A stretch of DNA of 64,000 nucleotides from Pseudomonas graminis (GTDB taxonomy: Bacteria > Pseudomonadota > Gammaproteobacteria > Pseudomonadales > Pseudomonadaceae): NCBI RefSeq assembly GCF_013201545.1, contig NZ_CP053746.1, positions 5,036,501 through 5,100,500 of the forward strand, written 5' to 3'. The translations under genes and the position numbers were made by a program. This document shows positions 19,500 through 29,815 of this stretch, piece by piece (the first letter of the stretch is position 1; every line of letters starts with the position of its first letter). The notes under the pieces are model-generated. The model saw only the letters and a list, made by a program, of their open reading frames with translations, had not been told where the DNA came from and searched no databases.

Positions 19500-20519
19500 A
19501 TGTCCTCTCCCAGGCTGCACCCCACTCTGTTACTCAGCCTCCTGGCCTTGATCGCAACGGCCATCTGCGCGCTGTTGCTGGGTCGCTATCAAATCTCAAT
19601 CCACGAATTCCTGATGTTCATCGCAACGATGCTGGGCATCAGCGACATGCCCGCCCACCGCTACGACCTGCTCCACAGCCTGATCATCGAGGCGCGCCTG
19701 CCTCGGGTCATTGCCGCGGTACTGGTGGGCGCCGGGCTATCGGTCTCGGGCGCGGCGTATCAGGGCGTGTTCCGCAATCCGCTGGTGTCGCCGGGCTAGC
19801 TGGGGGTGTTGAGCGGCTGCGCGTTCGGCGCTGCGCTGGGGATCATCTGGCACCTGCCGCCCCTGGCCATTGCGCTGGTGGCGTGCGTGACTGGGCTCAT
19901 CGCCGTGGCGGTCGGTCTTGGCATCGCCCACATGTTCCAGACCCGCTCCATCCTGCTGCTGGTGCTCGGCGGTATCGTAGCGAACGCCCTCTTCACCTCG
20001 CTGCTGTCCATCGCCCAATACGTGGCCGATCCGGTCGATCAGTTGCCAAGCATCGTCTACTGGCTGCTCGGCAGCCTCAGCGCCGTCGACGTGCAGGCGT
20101 TGTGGATCATCGGGCCGATTCTGGCCGTGGCCATCGTGCTGTTGTGCCTGACCGGCCGCGCCATCGATGCGCTGTCCTTGAGTGATGACGAGGCGCTGAG
20201 CCTGGGCGTGCCGGTCGAGCAGATCCGTGGCGGCCTAATCGTGCTGACCACGCTGATCTGCGCACTCACTGTGAGTCTGGCGGGCATGGTCGGCTGGATC
20301 GGTCTGTTGATTCCGCACCTGGCGCGGCTGCTGGTCGGCCCCGGCAATTCACGCTTGCTGCCCCTCAGCGCCTGCCTGGGCGGGATCTTCCTGCTGGCGG
20401 CTGACGGCGTCGCTCGCAGCGTGTCGGCGGGCGAAATTCCCCTCGGCATCATCACCGAACTGTTCGGCGCGATCGCCTTTGTGCTGGTGCTGCATCGCGT
20501 GCGCAAGGGCTGGCTATGA
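19500..20519 (+). pseudogene. FecCD-type ABC permease interrupted by an in-frame TAG
   Basis: Inner-membrane permease of the BtuC/FecCD family (iron-siderophore, haem or B12 uptake). Residues before and after position 100 read as one continuous family member of about 339 residues: SGAAYQGVFRNPLVSPG, then TAG at 19797-19799, then LGVLSGCAFGAALGII. The homologous motif is normally NPLxxPGxLGVSSGA, with a hydrophobic residue where the TAG stands. No frameshift is present. A single base change from TTG would explain it. The downstream part retains about seven membrane helices and the coupling region SLGVPVEQIRGG. It is non-functional unless the codon is suppressed or is a sequencing error. The stop overlaps the ATPase start by ATGA. 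Confidence 0.9.
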
Positions 20520-21280
20520 AGCGCTTGCAGGCCCGCCAACTCAGCTATCGAGTCGGCGACCGCGTGATTCTCGACAACATCTGCCTGGACATAAAAGCCG
20601 GTGACAACATCGCGCTGCTGGGGGCCAACGGCGCCGGAAAAAGCACGTTGATGAAACTGCTGCTGGGGTTGCTGGCGCCCCACACCGGCGAGGTGCTGAT
20701 CAACGGTCAACCGATGCGCGCGATGAAGCGCCGCGCCGTGGCCCGGCAGATTGCCTACGTGCCGCAGAGCCATGTCCCGAGCTTCCCGTTCCGCGTCGCC
20801 CACATCGTCGGCCAGGGCCGATTGCCCACGGTCGGACTGGGCCATGGGCCGAGCCGCGACGACAAGGCCTCTGTGCAGCAGGCCCTGACCGACTTGGGCA
20901 TCCTGCAAATGAGTGAACGGCCGTACACCGAGCTGTCCGGTGGCGAGCGTCAGTTGGTGCTGATCGCCCGGGCCATGGTCCAGCGCGCCAATATCATCGT
21001 GCTCGACGAGCCGGTCACCGGGCTCGACTACGGCCACCAGTTGCGCCTGCTGGCCTTGCTCAAGCGCCTCGCCGCCCAAGGCATCAGCATTCTGTCCAGC
21101 ACCCATCGCCCTGAACACGCCCTTGCCTCGGCCAATCGCGTGCTGGTCCTGCACGAAGGCCGACTCATCGCCGACGGCGCGCCCCACGACGTCATCGACA
21201 GCGCCCTCATGGCGCGCCTTTACCAGGTCGCCGTCGAGCAGATCGACACCGGCGGCCACCGCTTTTTTATTCCTTGCTGA
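20516..21280 (+). CDS. ABC transporter ATP-binding protein (FecE/BtuD type)
   Basis: Cytoplasmic ATPase of 254 residues pairing with the upstream permease. Walker A is GANGAGKSTLMKLLLGLL near residue 37, the signature is LSGGERQLVLIARAMVQ, Walker B is IIVLDEPVTGLDYG, and the H-loop is STHRPEHALA. All catalytic motifs are intact, so only the permease is damaged. It overlaps the permease stop by four bases, and the TonB receptor follows within ten bases. The metal or cofactor carried is not determined. Confidence 0.93.
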   Translation: MKRLQARQLSYRVGDRVILDNICLDIKAGDNIALLGANGAGKSTLMKLLLGLLAPHTGEVLINGQPMRAMKRRAVARQIAYVPQSHVPSFPFRVAHIVGQGRLPTVGLGHGPSRDDKASVQQALTDLGILQMSERPYTELSGGERQLVLIARAMVQRANIIVLDEPVTGLDYGHQLRLLALLKRLAAQGISILSSTHRPEHALASANRVLVLHEGRLIADGAPHDVIDSALMARLYQVAVEQIDTGGHRFFIPC

Positions 21281-21288
21281 GTGTTTAC

Positions 21289-23400
21289 ATGACCCGATTC
21301 TTCCCATCGCGCCTGGCCTTCGCGCCGCTGTTGTTTGGCGGCTTCGCCCAGGTCAGCCTGGCGCAAGAAATGACCCTCGCGCCGATGGACATCACCGCCG
21401 ACCAGTCGATTGCTGATCGGGCGCGGGAGAAGTCGGCGACCCTCGGCCCCATGGGTGAGCGCAGGCTGCTGGACACGCCCTATTCCATCAGCGTGCTGTC
21501 ATCGGAGCTGATCGACAGCCAGCAGCTGAAAAGCTTCAAGGACATCATCCGCTACATGCCCTCGGTGCAGGCCGACGGCGCCCGGCCGCAGACCCGGGGG
21601 TTGCAGGGCAGCGTGGTGCAGAACAGCCGGCTGGACGGCCTCAATGTGGTCTCGACCACCGACTACCCGGCCGAGCAACTGGGCGGCGTCGAAGTGCTGA
21701 GCGGGCTGTCGGGGTCGCTGTATGGCCCGGCGAATCCGGCCGGCACCTTCAACCTGCTGTCGAAACGACCGACGGCTTTCACCCGTAATCGGGTGACGGT
21801 CGGCGTAGGCACCGGGCTGACCTGGCTCAAGGCCGCCGACCTGAGCGGCCCGTTCGATCCGGACGGCAAGATCAAATACCGCCTCAACGTGGCCGACGAA
21901 CAGGGCCACAGTTATGCCCCTGGCAGCACGTTGCGCCGGCAGCTGGTGAGCCTCGCCACGGACTTCCAGATCAGTGACGACAGCGTCATCGAAACCAACG
22001 TCAGCCACTACAACTACCTGTCCAAGGGCCTGCCGGGCAAGTTTGCCGTCGCCTCGGGCGTGACGCTGCCCCACGCGCCGGACCCGACCCGCAGCAACCT
22101 CGGGCAGAATTATTCCGGCGACAACAACACCACGGACACCGCCAGCGCGCACTTCAAGCACGACTTCGACGGCAACTGGAAACTCGACGTCGGCGCACTG
22201 CGGCAGATCGCCGACCGTGAATCCACTGCGGTGACCAACACGCTGATCAATAACGCCGGCACCTACCGCAGCTCGGTGGCAAGCGCGACCGCCAGCCGCT
22301 TCACCATCAACAGCTATCTCGCCAACCTCAACGGCAGCGTCTACACCGCCGGCATTCGCCATGATTTGACCGTCGGTGTCACCGGTTTCGACTGGGACAA
22401 CTACAACCCCGTGGCCGGCGGCACGAAAACCCTGGGCACTGCGTCGTTGAGAAACCCGGCCGGTTTCGACGAGCCGGATTTCCCCGACTTCACCGACCGA
22501 TACCACTCGGCCAACGCCCGCCAGCGTTCCTTCGTGCTGGGCGACACCCTGACGCTCACACCGAAATGGAGCCTGATGGTCAGCGGCAGCCAGAGCCGTC
22601 TGACCGCCGACAACTATTCTCAAGCGGGCGTCCACACGTCATCCCGGGACTCGGGCATCAGCACGGCAAGCAGCGTCATGTACAAGCCGATGGACGACCT
22701 GACGCTGTACCTGACCTACGCCGACAGCCTGCAACAGGGCGACAGCGCCGCGGCCGGCAGCAGCAACGCCGGGGAGATCCTGTCGCCTTATCGCAGCCGG
22801 ATGTGGGAGCTGGGCGGCAAATGGGTCGCGCGCGGGGTCAACCTGTCGCTGGCGGCGTTTCAGATCAAACGCCCCTTCGCCTACACACAGCCGGATAACG
22901 TCTATGCCGTGGCGGGGGATCAGCGCAATCGCGGGGTGGAATTCCTCGCCGACGGTGACCTGACTCAAAATCTCAAGATGTTCGGCGGCATCACCTGGCT
23001 GGACCCGAAACTGCTGTCCACTGGCAACGAAAGCACGGAAGACACGCGCATTGTCGGGTTGTCGCGAGTTACCGCCAGCCTGTTGACCGAATACCGCATC
23101 GATCAGGTGCCGGGCCTCGCGGTCAACCTGAATGCCCGTTACGCCAGCGCCCGCCCCACCGACGACAGCAACGATCACTGGGTGGGCAGCTATAAGACCT
23201 TCGATGCCGGCGCCAGCTACAGCACCCGGTTGATGAAGCGCGACACGGTCTACCGGCTCGAAGTCACCAACCTGGCCAACGAACGCTACTGGACCAACAT
23301 CGTCCCCGGCGGGCTGAACGGCTACACCGGTGCCGGGCAAGCCAGCGCGACACCGGCCGCGCCGCGTATGGTGCAGGCGTCGATTCAGGTGGACCTGTGA
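21289..23400 (+). CDS. TonB-dependent siderophore-type outer-membrane receptor
   Basis: Outer-membrane receptor of about 703 residues. The signal peptide (MTRFFPSRLAFAPLLFGGFA, cleaved near SLA) is followed by a plug domain (GERRLLDTPYSISVLSSELI, then DIIRYMPSVQADGARPQTRG). The motif YGPANPAGTFNLLSKRPT is typical of ferric-siderophore receptors. A 22-strand-type barrel ends APRMVQASIQVDL, with Leu rather than the usual terminal aromatic residue. There is no N-terminal signalling domain. The ATG at 21289 lies nine bases after the ATPase stop. It overlaps the binding-protein gene by GTGA. Ligand unknown; a siderophore is favoured. Confidence 0.9.
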   Translation: MTRFFPSRLAFAPLLFGGFAQVSLAQEMTLAPMDITADQSIADRAREKSATLGPMGERRLLDTPYSISVLSSELIDSQQLKSFKDIIRYMPSVQADGARPQTRGLQGSVVQNSRLDGLNVVSTTDYPAEQLGGVEVLSGLSGSLYGPANPAGTFNLLSKRPTAFTRNRVTVGVGTGLTWLKAADLSGPFDPDGKIKYRLNVADEQGHSYAPGSTLRRQLVSLATDFQISDDSVIETNVSHYNYLSKGLPGKFAVASGVTLPHAPDPTRSNLGQNYSGDNNTTDTASAHFKHDFDGNWKLDVGALRQIADRESTAVTNTLINNAGTYRSSVASATASRFTINSYLANLNGSVYTAGIRHDLTVGVTGFDWDNYNPVAGGTKTLGTASLRNPAGFDEPDFPDFTDRYHSANARQRSFVLGDTLTLTPKWSLMVSGSQSRLTADNYSQAGVHTSSRDSGISTASSVMYKPMDDLTLYLTYADSLQQGDSAAAGSSNAGEILSPYRSRMWELGGKWVARGVNLSLAAFQIKRPFAYTQPDNVYAVAGDQRNRGVEFLADGDLTQNLKMFGGITWLDPKLLSTGNESTEDTRIVGLSRVTASLLTEYRIDQVPGLAVNLNARYASARPTDDSNDHWVGSYKTFDAGASYSTRLMKRDTVYRLEVTNLANERYWTNIVPGGLNGYTGAGQASATPAAPRMVQASIQVDL

Positions 23401-24479
23401 AGATACGGCAGCTCGGCATGCGCCGTTTGCTGAGCGGTGTGCTGCTTGTCAGCCTGAGTGCGAGCGTCGTGGCAGGCGATGGCGGCAACAACGCGCCGGC
23501 CAGCGCGCGTGAATCCAGACAGGTGCAGGACGACAGCGGTCAACCGGCGAACGTGTCGGCCGAACCCGCGCGCATCGCCGACGCCTGGTACGCCCATCAT
23601 GTGCTGCTGATGACCCTGGGCGCCGGTTCGCGCATTGTCGCGACGGTCAACCATCCCGAAAGCCAGCCGTGGATGTTCAAGGTCCTTCCGGCGCTCAACC
23701 AGGCCACGGCCATCGAGGGCACCGCGTTCAATGCCGAGACCTTGCTGGCCGAGCACGTCGATCTGGTGTTCACCGCCCTCGGCGATCGGCAGGCCGTCGC
23801 CTACCGCCAGCTCGGCCTGCCGGTCATGCAGATGGGCTACACCGACCTGGCCGGGCTGAAACGCTCGATGCTCAACACGGCCGAGGCCCTTGGCGGTGCT
23901 GAACCACGCACGCGGGCCCTCGCCTACAACGGGTTTCTGGATCAGCAACTGGCATCGGTCAATGACGCAGTGGCCGGCATCCCGGCGGAGCAACGACCGA
24001 AAGTGCTGCACATCGCGTCGGTCAATCCGCTGAAAGTGGACGGCGCCAACACGCTGATCGACGACTGGATCAAGCTCGCCGGAGGCCGAAATGCCGCGAC
24101 GGGGCTCAAGGGCAATCTGCAGATCGTGTCGGCTGAGCAGTTGCTGGCCTGGCAGCCGGATGTCGTCCTCCTCGCGGCCAGCGCAGGCCGGCTGGACCAG
24201 GCAGCGCAACCGCATCTGCTGAACCAGCTTGCGGCCGTGCGCAACGGGCGCGTGCTGCGCAACCCTGCCGGGGTTTTCCCGTGGGATCGGTACGGCACCG
24301 AAGTGGCGCTTCAGGTTGCCTGGGCCGCGCAGCAGTTACATCCCGCGTTGTTTCCGGACGTGGACATGGCGGCACAGACAATGGACTTTTACCGGCGCTT
24401 TTTCGATTTCCCCCTCACGCCTGACGATGCCCGCAGAATTCTGCAAGGCGAGCCGCCGGTGACTGCGCCTTCCCCCTAG
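23397..24479 (+). CDS. Periplasmic metal/siderophore-binding protein of the ABC system
   Basis: Class III (BtuF/FepB-like) solute-binding protein of 360 residues. The GTG start overlaps the receptor stop. A signal sequence (LLSGVLLVSLSASVVAG) is followed by the first lobe (RIADAWYAHHVLLMTLGAGS, DLVFTALGDRQAVAYRQLGL). A helical backbone linker follows, then the second lobe (KVLHIASVNPLKVDGANTLI; EQLLAWQPDVVLLAASAG). It is last in the permease-ATPase-receptor-binding protein operon, an order in which the receptor sits inside the ABC genes. The ligand cannot be read from sequence. Confidence 0.88.
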   Translation: MKIRQLGMRRLLSGVLLVSLSASVVAGDGGNNAPASARESRQVQDDSGQPANVSAEPARIADAWYAHHVLLMTLGAGSRIVATVNHPESQPWMFKVLPALNQATAIEGTAFNAETLLAEHVDLVFTALGDRQAVAYRQLGLPVMQMGYTDLAGLKRSMLNTAEALGGAEPRTRALAYNGFLDQQLASVNDAVAGIPAEQRPKVLHIASVNPLKVDGANTLIDDWIKLAGGRNAATGLKGNLQIVSAEQLLAWQPDVVLLAASAGRLDQAAQPHLLNQLAAVRNGRVLRNPAGVFPWDRYGTEVALQVAWAAQQLHPALFPDVDMAAQTMDFYRRFFDFPLTPDDARRILQGEPPVTAPSP

Positions 24480-24540
24480 GACTCGACCTTGGGGAAGACT
24501 ACAATCGCCATCCTCGCGCACTGACTGATCCACGCCTCGC

Positions 24541-25884
24541 ATGCCAACTTGCTCCGTACATCCACTGCCCTATCACGCCGACCCCAGCGGTTACTTCGCC
24601 CGCGTGCGCGTTGCCCCGGGCGCCGTGCTGCTGGACAGCGGTCGTCCAACTGCGGATCGTGGCCGCTTCGATCTGCTCAGCGCCTGGCCGCTGGACACCC
24701 TGCAGCCGGTGGCGGAAGAATCCGGTTCGGCCTTTCTTCAGCGCCTGCGTGAATCACTGGCGCGCCTCGGTGAAGCCGAGCTACCCGAGCACTGCGCGCT
24801 GCCGTTCGCCGGCGGATTGCTCGGTTATCTGGGGTATGACTTCGGCCGTCTGTTCGAACCTCTCCCCGATCAGGCCATCGACGACTTGCACCTGCCCTCG
24901 GCCCGGCTGGGGCTCTACGCCTGGGCACTGATCAGCGATCACCACGAGCACACCAGCCAGTTGGTGTTTCATCCTGCCCTTGATCAGGCCGAACGCCAGC
25001 GCCTGATCGCGCTGTTCGAGCAACCGGTGGCGCAACCGGACTCATCGTTCACGCTGACAACGCCCTTTGCACCGGACATCGATGCCGAGCAGTACCGGCA
25101 GGCCATCGAGCGGATTCACGCCTACATTCAGGCCGGCGACTGCTATCAGGTCAATTTCGCCCAGCGCTTTCGCGGTCAGTACATCGGTGATCCGTGGGCG
25201 GCGTATCAAGCGCTGCGAGTGGCTTGCCCCACGCCGTTCGCCGGGTTTTTAACGTTGCCAGGAGGCGACGCAGTGTTGAGCCTATCACCGGAGCGATTCG
25301 TCAAAGTCAGTCAGCGTCAGGTCGAGACCCGGCCGATCAAGGGTACACGGCCGCGCGGGCGGGATGCCGATGAGGACGCCGCATTTGCTCAGGAGTTGCT
25401 TTCGAGTTCGAAAGACCGCGCCGAGAACCTGATGATCGTCGACCTGCTGCGCAACGACCTGGGCCGGACCTGCCGCATCGGTTCGGTAAAAGTGCCGGAG
25501 CTGTTCAGCCTGGAGAGCTATCCCAACGTGCATCATCTGGTCAGCGCGGTGACGGGCGAACTGGCCGAGGGCAAGGACGCGCTGGACCTGATTGGCGGCA
25601 GTTTTCCCGGCGGCTCCATCACCGGTGCACCGAAGATACGCGCCATGCAGATCATCGACGAACTGGAGCGCAATCGTCGGGCGCTGTATTGCGGTTCGTT
25701 GATGTACCTCGACGTGCGCGGCAGCATGGACAGTTCCATCGCCATCCGCAGCCTGCTGGCCAAAGACGGCCAGATGGCCTGCTGGGGCGGCGGCGGCATT
25801 GTCGCTGATTCGCAGTGGGAGGCGGAATATCAGGAGACCTTCACCAAAGTGCGGGTGTTGATGGAGACGCTTGAGGGGTTGTGA
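24541..25884 (+). CDS. pabB: Aminodeoxychorismate synthase component I
   Basis: Aminates chorismate to 4-amino-4-deoxychorismate for p-aminobenzoate and folate. It is a 447-residue chorismate-binding enzyme. Visible are YIQAGDCYQVNFAQRFRG, the PIKGTRPRGRD segment with the conserved Lys that distinguishes the PabB group, and SFPGGSITGAPKIRAMQIID. The end is WGGGGIVADSQWEAEYQETF. The glutaminase partner PabA is not in this window. It is separated from the uptake operon by a 61-base gap. Confidence 0.94.
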   Translation: MPTCSVHPLPYHADPSGYFARVRVAPGAVLLDSGRPTADRGRFDLLSAWPLDTLQPVAEESGSAFLQRLRESLARLGEAELPEHCALPFAGGLLGYLGYDFGRLFEPLPDQAIDDLHLPSARLGLYAWALISDHHEHTSQLVFHPALDQAERQRLIALFEQPVAQPDSSFTLTTPFAPDIDAEQYRQAIERIHAYIQAGDCYQVNFAQRFRGQYIGDPWAAYQALRVACPTPFAGFLTLPGGDAVLSLSPERFVKVSQRQVETRPIKGTRPRGRDADEDAAFAQELLSSSKDRAENLMIVDLLRNDLGRTCRIGSVKVPELFSLESYPNVHHLVSAVTGELAEGKDALDLIGGSFPGGSITGAPKIRAMQIIDELERNRRALYCGSLMYLDVRGSMDSSIAIRSLLAKDGQMACWGGGGIVADSQWEAEYQETFTKVRVLMETLEGL

Positions 25885-26275
25885 GAGGCGTGGCGGGTGT
25901 GATGACCCGAGGTGATGGTAGGACTCCCGGTCGAGCAGACACTGCGGTGCTGGGTGGCAAACACCGTACATGTGAGAGTGACCGGGGTGGCGCTCCACCT
26001 TGCTCACGAAGACGCCAGGACAGCCAGCCACTTTCTCTGGGAAATGACAGTAAGCATTCGCGAGCAAGCTTGCTCCCACAGGATCGTGGGTCGCCTCAGA
26101 AACTCGGCCGGTTCGTTGGACTTGCGGTCGCCGCACCATGAGCGTTCTTTCCGCGCTTGCTCCTTGCTTCTCGCCCCGCCCAATCCCCGCTTTCAACCAA
26201 ACGGCCCGACGTTTTTGTTACCATCTGCGCCATTACGAGCGCCTAAGCGCCAGCCCTGATCAGGAAGCCGCCCAG
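25885..26275. other. 391-base intergenic region between pabB and cysH
   Basis: No credible gene. It contains one REP unit (26057-26081) and the cysH leader. A short GCGCCTAAGCGC inverted repeat lies at about 26239-26250, shortly before the cysH start. No promoter is convincing by eye. Confidence 0.6.
26057..26081. repeat. Single REP unit, GCGAGCAAGCTTGCTC class
   Basis: Copy of the same palindrome family as at 14012 and 27028, here without an inverted partner nearby (GCGAGCAAGCTTGCTCCCAC core). Confidence 0.75.
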
Positions 26276-27010
26276 ATGAACCACCCTTTCGACGTCGACG
26301 ACATCGCCGCCACCTACGCGAACAAATCCCCTTCCGACATTCTCAAATTCGCCTTCCAGCACTTCGGCGACGACCTGTGGATTTCCTTCAGCGGCGCGGA
26401 AGACGTGGTGCTGGTGGACATGGCCTGGAAAATCAACAAGAACGTCAAGGTGTTCAGCCTGGATACCGGCCGGCTGCACCCGGAGACCTATCGCTTCATC
26501 GATCAGGTTCGCGAGCAGTACAAGATCGACATCGACATCGTCAGCCCGGACCGCGAGAAGCTGGAGCCTATGGTCAAGGAAAAGGGCTTGTTCAGCTTCT
26601 ACCGCGACGGCCATGGCGAGTGCTGCGGGATCCGCAAGATCGAGCCGTTGCGCCGCAAGCTGTCCGGCGTGAGCGCCTGGGCGACCGGCCAGCGTCGTGA
26701 TCAGAGCCCGAGCACGCGTAACAACGTCGCCGTGGTCGAAATCGACAGCGCGTTCTCAACCCCGGAGCGCACGCTGTACAAATTCAACCCGCTGGCCCAG
26801 ATGAGCAGTGCCGACGTGTGGAACTACATCCGCATGCTCGAACTGCCCTTCAACACCCTCCACGAGCGCGGCTTCATCAGCATCGGCTGCGAACCCTGCA
26901 CACGCCCTGTCCTGCCGAATCAGCACGAACGCGAAGGCCGCTGGTGGTGGGAAGAAGCGACGCAGAAGGAATGCGGGTTGCACGCCGGGAATATGATCGC
27001 GAAGTCCTGA
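26276..27010 (+). CDS. cysH: Adenylylsulfate (APS) reductase
   Basis: Reduces APS to sulfite in cysteine synthesis. It is a 244-residue PAPS/APS-reductase. The PP-loop is [18 protein letters not shown]. Two cysteine pairs ([15 protein letters not shown] and [20 protein letters not shown]) bind a 4Fe-4S cluster, which marks the APS-using type rather than the enteric PAPS type. The catalytic Cys is in KECGLHAGN. The ATG at 26276 matches the family start [14 protein letters not shown]. It is convergent with cysB, its expected activator, across a REP pair. Confidence 0.95.
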   Translation: MNHPFDVDDIAATYANKSPSDILKFAFQHFGDDLWISFSGAEDVVLVDMAWKINKNVKVFSLDTGRLHPETYRFIDQVREQYKIDIDIVSPDREKLEPMVKEKGLFSFYRDGHGECCGIRKIEPLRRKLSGVSAWATGQRRDQSPSTRNNVAVVEIDSAFSTPERTLYKFNPLAQMSSADVWNYIRMLELPFNTLHERGFISIGCEPCTRPVLPNQHEREGRWWWEEATQKECGLHAGNMIAKS

Positions 27011-27027
27011 GAGCAAATCGCAACGTT

Positions 27028-27114
27028 GTAGGAGTGAGCTTGCTCGCGATGACGGTCTAGCACGCGGCATTCAGCGTCTGAACCGACGCATCGCGAGCAA
27101 GCTCACTCCTACAG
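27028..27114. repeat. REP pair between convergent cysH and cysB
   Basis: Inverted copies GTAGGAGTGAGCTTGCTCGC (27028) and GCGAGCAAGCTCACTCCTAC (27093). The pair can fold into one long stem in either transcript and lies exactly between two convergent genes, so it may act as transcript end or mRNA stabiliser. Confidence 0.85.
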
Positions 27115-27133
27115 GTTTTGCGTGCGCAGCCTA

Positions 27134-28117
<984 letters not shown>

Positions 28118-28259
28118 TCAAAGCCGGAAGACGCCACAGGCATCAGCGACGGTATATAACTGGATTATTGGTCAGGAAGGCAAAGCTAGAACTTTTTATC
28201 ACTTTTATCCGGTAATGGCACGCAGCTTTTAACGCCCTTGGCACATTCCCGGAACGCGA

Positions 28260-28754
28260 TCACGTTTGTGTACGACTTTGCAGCATCGGCACCATGTACA
28301 CCGGCACGTCGGACAGTTGCAGGACCCGCGCGGCCGTTCGGCCAATCGGCGTATCCCCCTCTCCGCCGTGGCTGCGACTGCCCACCACCAACAGGTCGAC
28401 ACCCAGCAGGCGCGCCTGATCGAGTATCACATTGGATGGATCGCCCTGGACCACGCGAACGCTGCAGATCAGCGACAGGTCCTCATGCCCCTCGCCCAGC
28501 TCCTCGCGAAAACTGGCCATCACCCGCGCCTCGATGCCGTCGATGACCGTGTTGATGCCTTCGCTGTGAAGCGCTTTGAGCACGTCTGCGGCGAGGTAAC
28601 TCTGCAGCACGGACTCGGCGAACACGCCCATCGGCTCTACCACATGCACGACGTGCAGTTCGGCATCGAAGGTACGCGCCAGGATCAGCGCATGCTGCAG
28701 CGTGTAGGGCGCATAAGCACCAAGGTCCGTGGCGTAGAGCATCGAGCGGATCAT
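28260..28754 (-). CDS. Universal stress protein (UspA family)
   Basis: Single Usp domain of about 164 residues. It starts MIRSMLYATDLGAYAPYTLQ and has the nucleotide-binding tail VDLLVVGSRSHGGEGDTPIG followed by RTAARVLQLSDVPVYMV. The ATG at 28754 is chosen because it opens directly on the first Usp strand; the frame extends to 28790. Usp proteins bind ATP and respond to starvation or respiration stress. No ANR-type site was found upstream by eye. The exact role is unknown. Confidence 0.85.
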   Translation of the reverse strand: MIRSMLYATDLGAYAPYTLQHALILARTFDAELHVVHVVEPMGVFAESVLQSYLAADVLKALHSEGINTVIDGIEARVMASFREELGEGHEDLSLICSVRVVQGDPSNVILDQARLLGVDLLVVGSRSHGGEGDTPIGRTAARVLQLSDVPVYMVPMLQSRTQT

Positions 28755-28848
28755 GGGACCCCCGGTCTGCCATTGAAGTGAAGACTTCATCAGCGTAGCA
28801 GCGCGTCGCGCATTCCGACGGCCGACTGCTGCTTTTCGGTCTAACGCC

Positions 28849-29769
28849 TCAGGGTTTTAGCTCGTTGCTGATGCCATGGGGCACGTGCCCGGTCGCCACG
28901 ACGTCGCGCGCGCGCTCACAGTGGCCCGGTTGATCGTCAAAGAACACGTCCGCCGCGAAGGCTTCCAGAAACGCCGATTTGTCCAGGCCACCGAGAAACA
29001 GCGACTCATCCAGACGAATGTCCCACTCGCGCAACGTACGGATCACTCGCTCGTGAGCCGGAGCCGAGCGCGCGGTCACAAGTGCCGTACGGATCGGGCA
29101 GGACTCTTCGGGGAATTCACGCTGCAGGGCGTTCAGTGCCGCGAGGAAGGGTTTGAAAGGACCGCCGGGCAATGGCCGTCGCGCCGCCTCGCGCTCGTTG
29201 GCCTGAAACGCCTCGAGCCCACCGGACTGATACACACGCTCGGACTCATCGGAAAACAGCACGGCGTCGCCGTCGAAAGCGATGCGCAGCTCGGCACTGG
29301 CCGCGCGACGGGCGCCACCGGAGAGGATGGTTGCCGCGGCGAACCCCGCGTCCAGCGCACTGCGCACGTCGTCGGCGTGGGTCGAAAGGAACAGATGACT
29401 GCCGAAAGCGGCCAGATACGGAAACGGACTACGGCCGCCGACGAACGCCGCGCGGGAAATGTCGAGGCCGTAGTGCTGAATCGAATTGAACACGCGCAAG
29501 CCGGTGTCGGCGCTGTTGCGGGAGACCAGCACCACTTCCACCCGGGACTGGTTCAGGCTGGCATTCAGGCTCAGTAGTTTTTCCACCAGGCGGAACGCTT
29601 CGCCGGGCTCGAGGATTTCATCCTCGTGGTCGATCTGATACTGACGATAGGCCGCGACGCCGCTGGCCATGTAAACGTCATGGCTTTCGCGCAAATCAAA
29701 CAGCGCCCGCGAGGAAATCGCCAGCACCAGCTTGCTCCCCGGGGTTTTAACGTTCAGCTCAGTGCTCAT
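28849..29769 (-). CDS. 5'-nucleotidase (PF06189 family)
   Basis: Protein of 306 residues of the bacterial 5'-nucleotidase family related to cytosolic cN-I, which dephosphorylates nucleoside monophosphates. Family features are LVLAISSRALFDLRESHDVY near the N-terminus (a Ser in place of a nucleophilic Asp at this point is normal for the family), AFDGDAVLFSDESERVYQSG and AADVFFDDQPGHCERA. It lies 46 bases downstream of the PanE-like gene on the same strand, so a three-gene operon with that gene and the small thioredoxin is likely. Confidence 0.85.
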   Translation of the reverse strand: MSTELNVKTPGSKLVLAISSRALFDLRESHDVYMASGVAAYRQYQIDHEDEILEPGEAFRLVEKLLSLNASLNQSRVEVVLVSRNSADTGLRVFNSIQHYGLDISRAAFVGGRSPFPYLAAFGSHLFLSTHADDVRSALDAGFAAATILSGGARRAASAELRIAFDGDAVLFSDESERVYQSGGLEAFQANEREAARRPLPGGPFKPFLAALNALQREFPEESCPIRTALVTARSAPAHERVIRTLREWDIRLDESLFLGGLDKSAFLEAFAADVFFDDQPGHCERARDVVATGHVPHGISNELKP

Positions 29770-29815
29770 CAGTCTTCCTTAAAGCGGGAGGTGGGCAAGC
29801 GCACGGCAATCGCCG

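Noticed and set aside
19794..19805. Frameshift as cause of the split permease
   Set aside because: Both halves are in the same frame; the only defect is the TAG codon.
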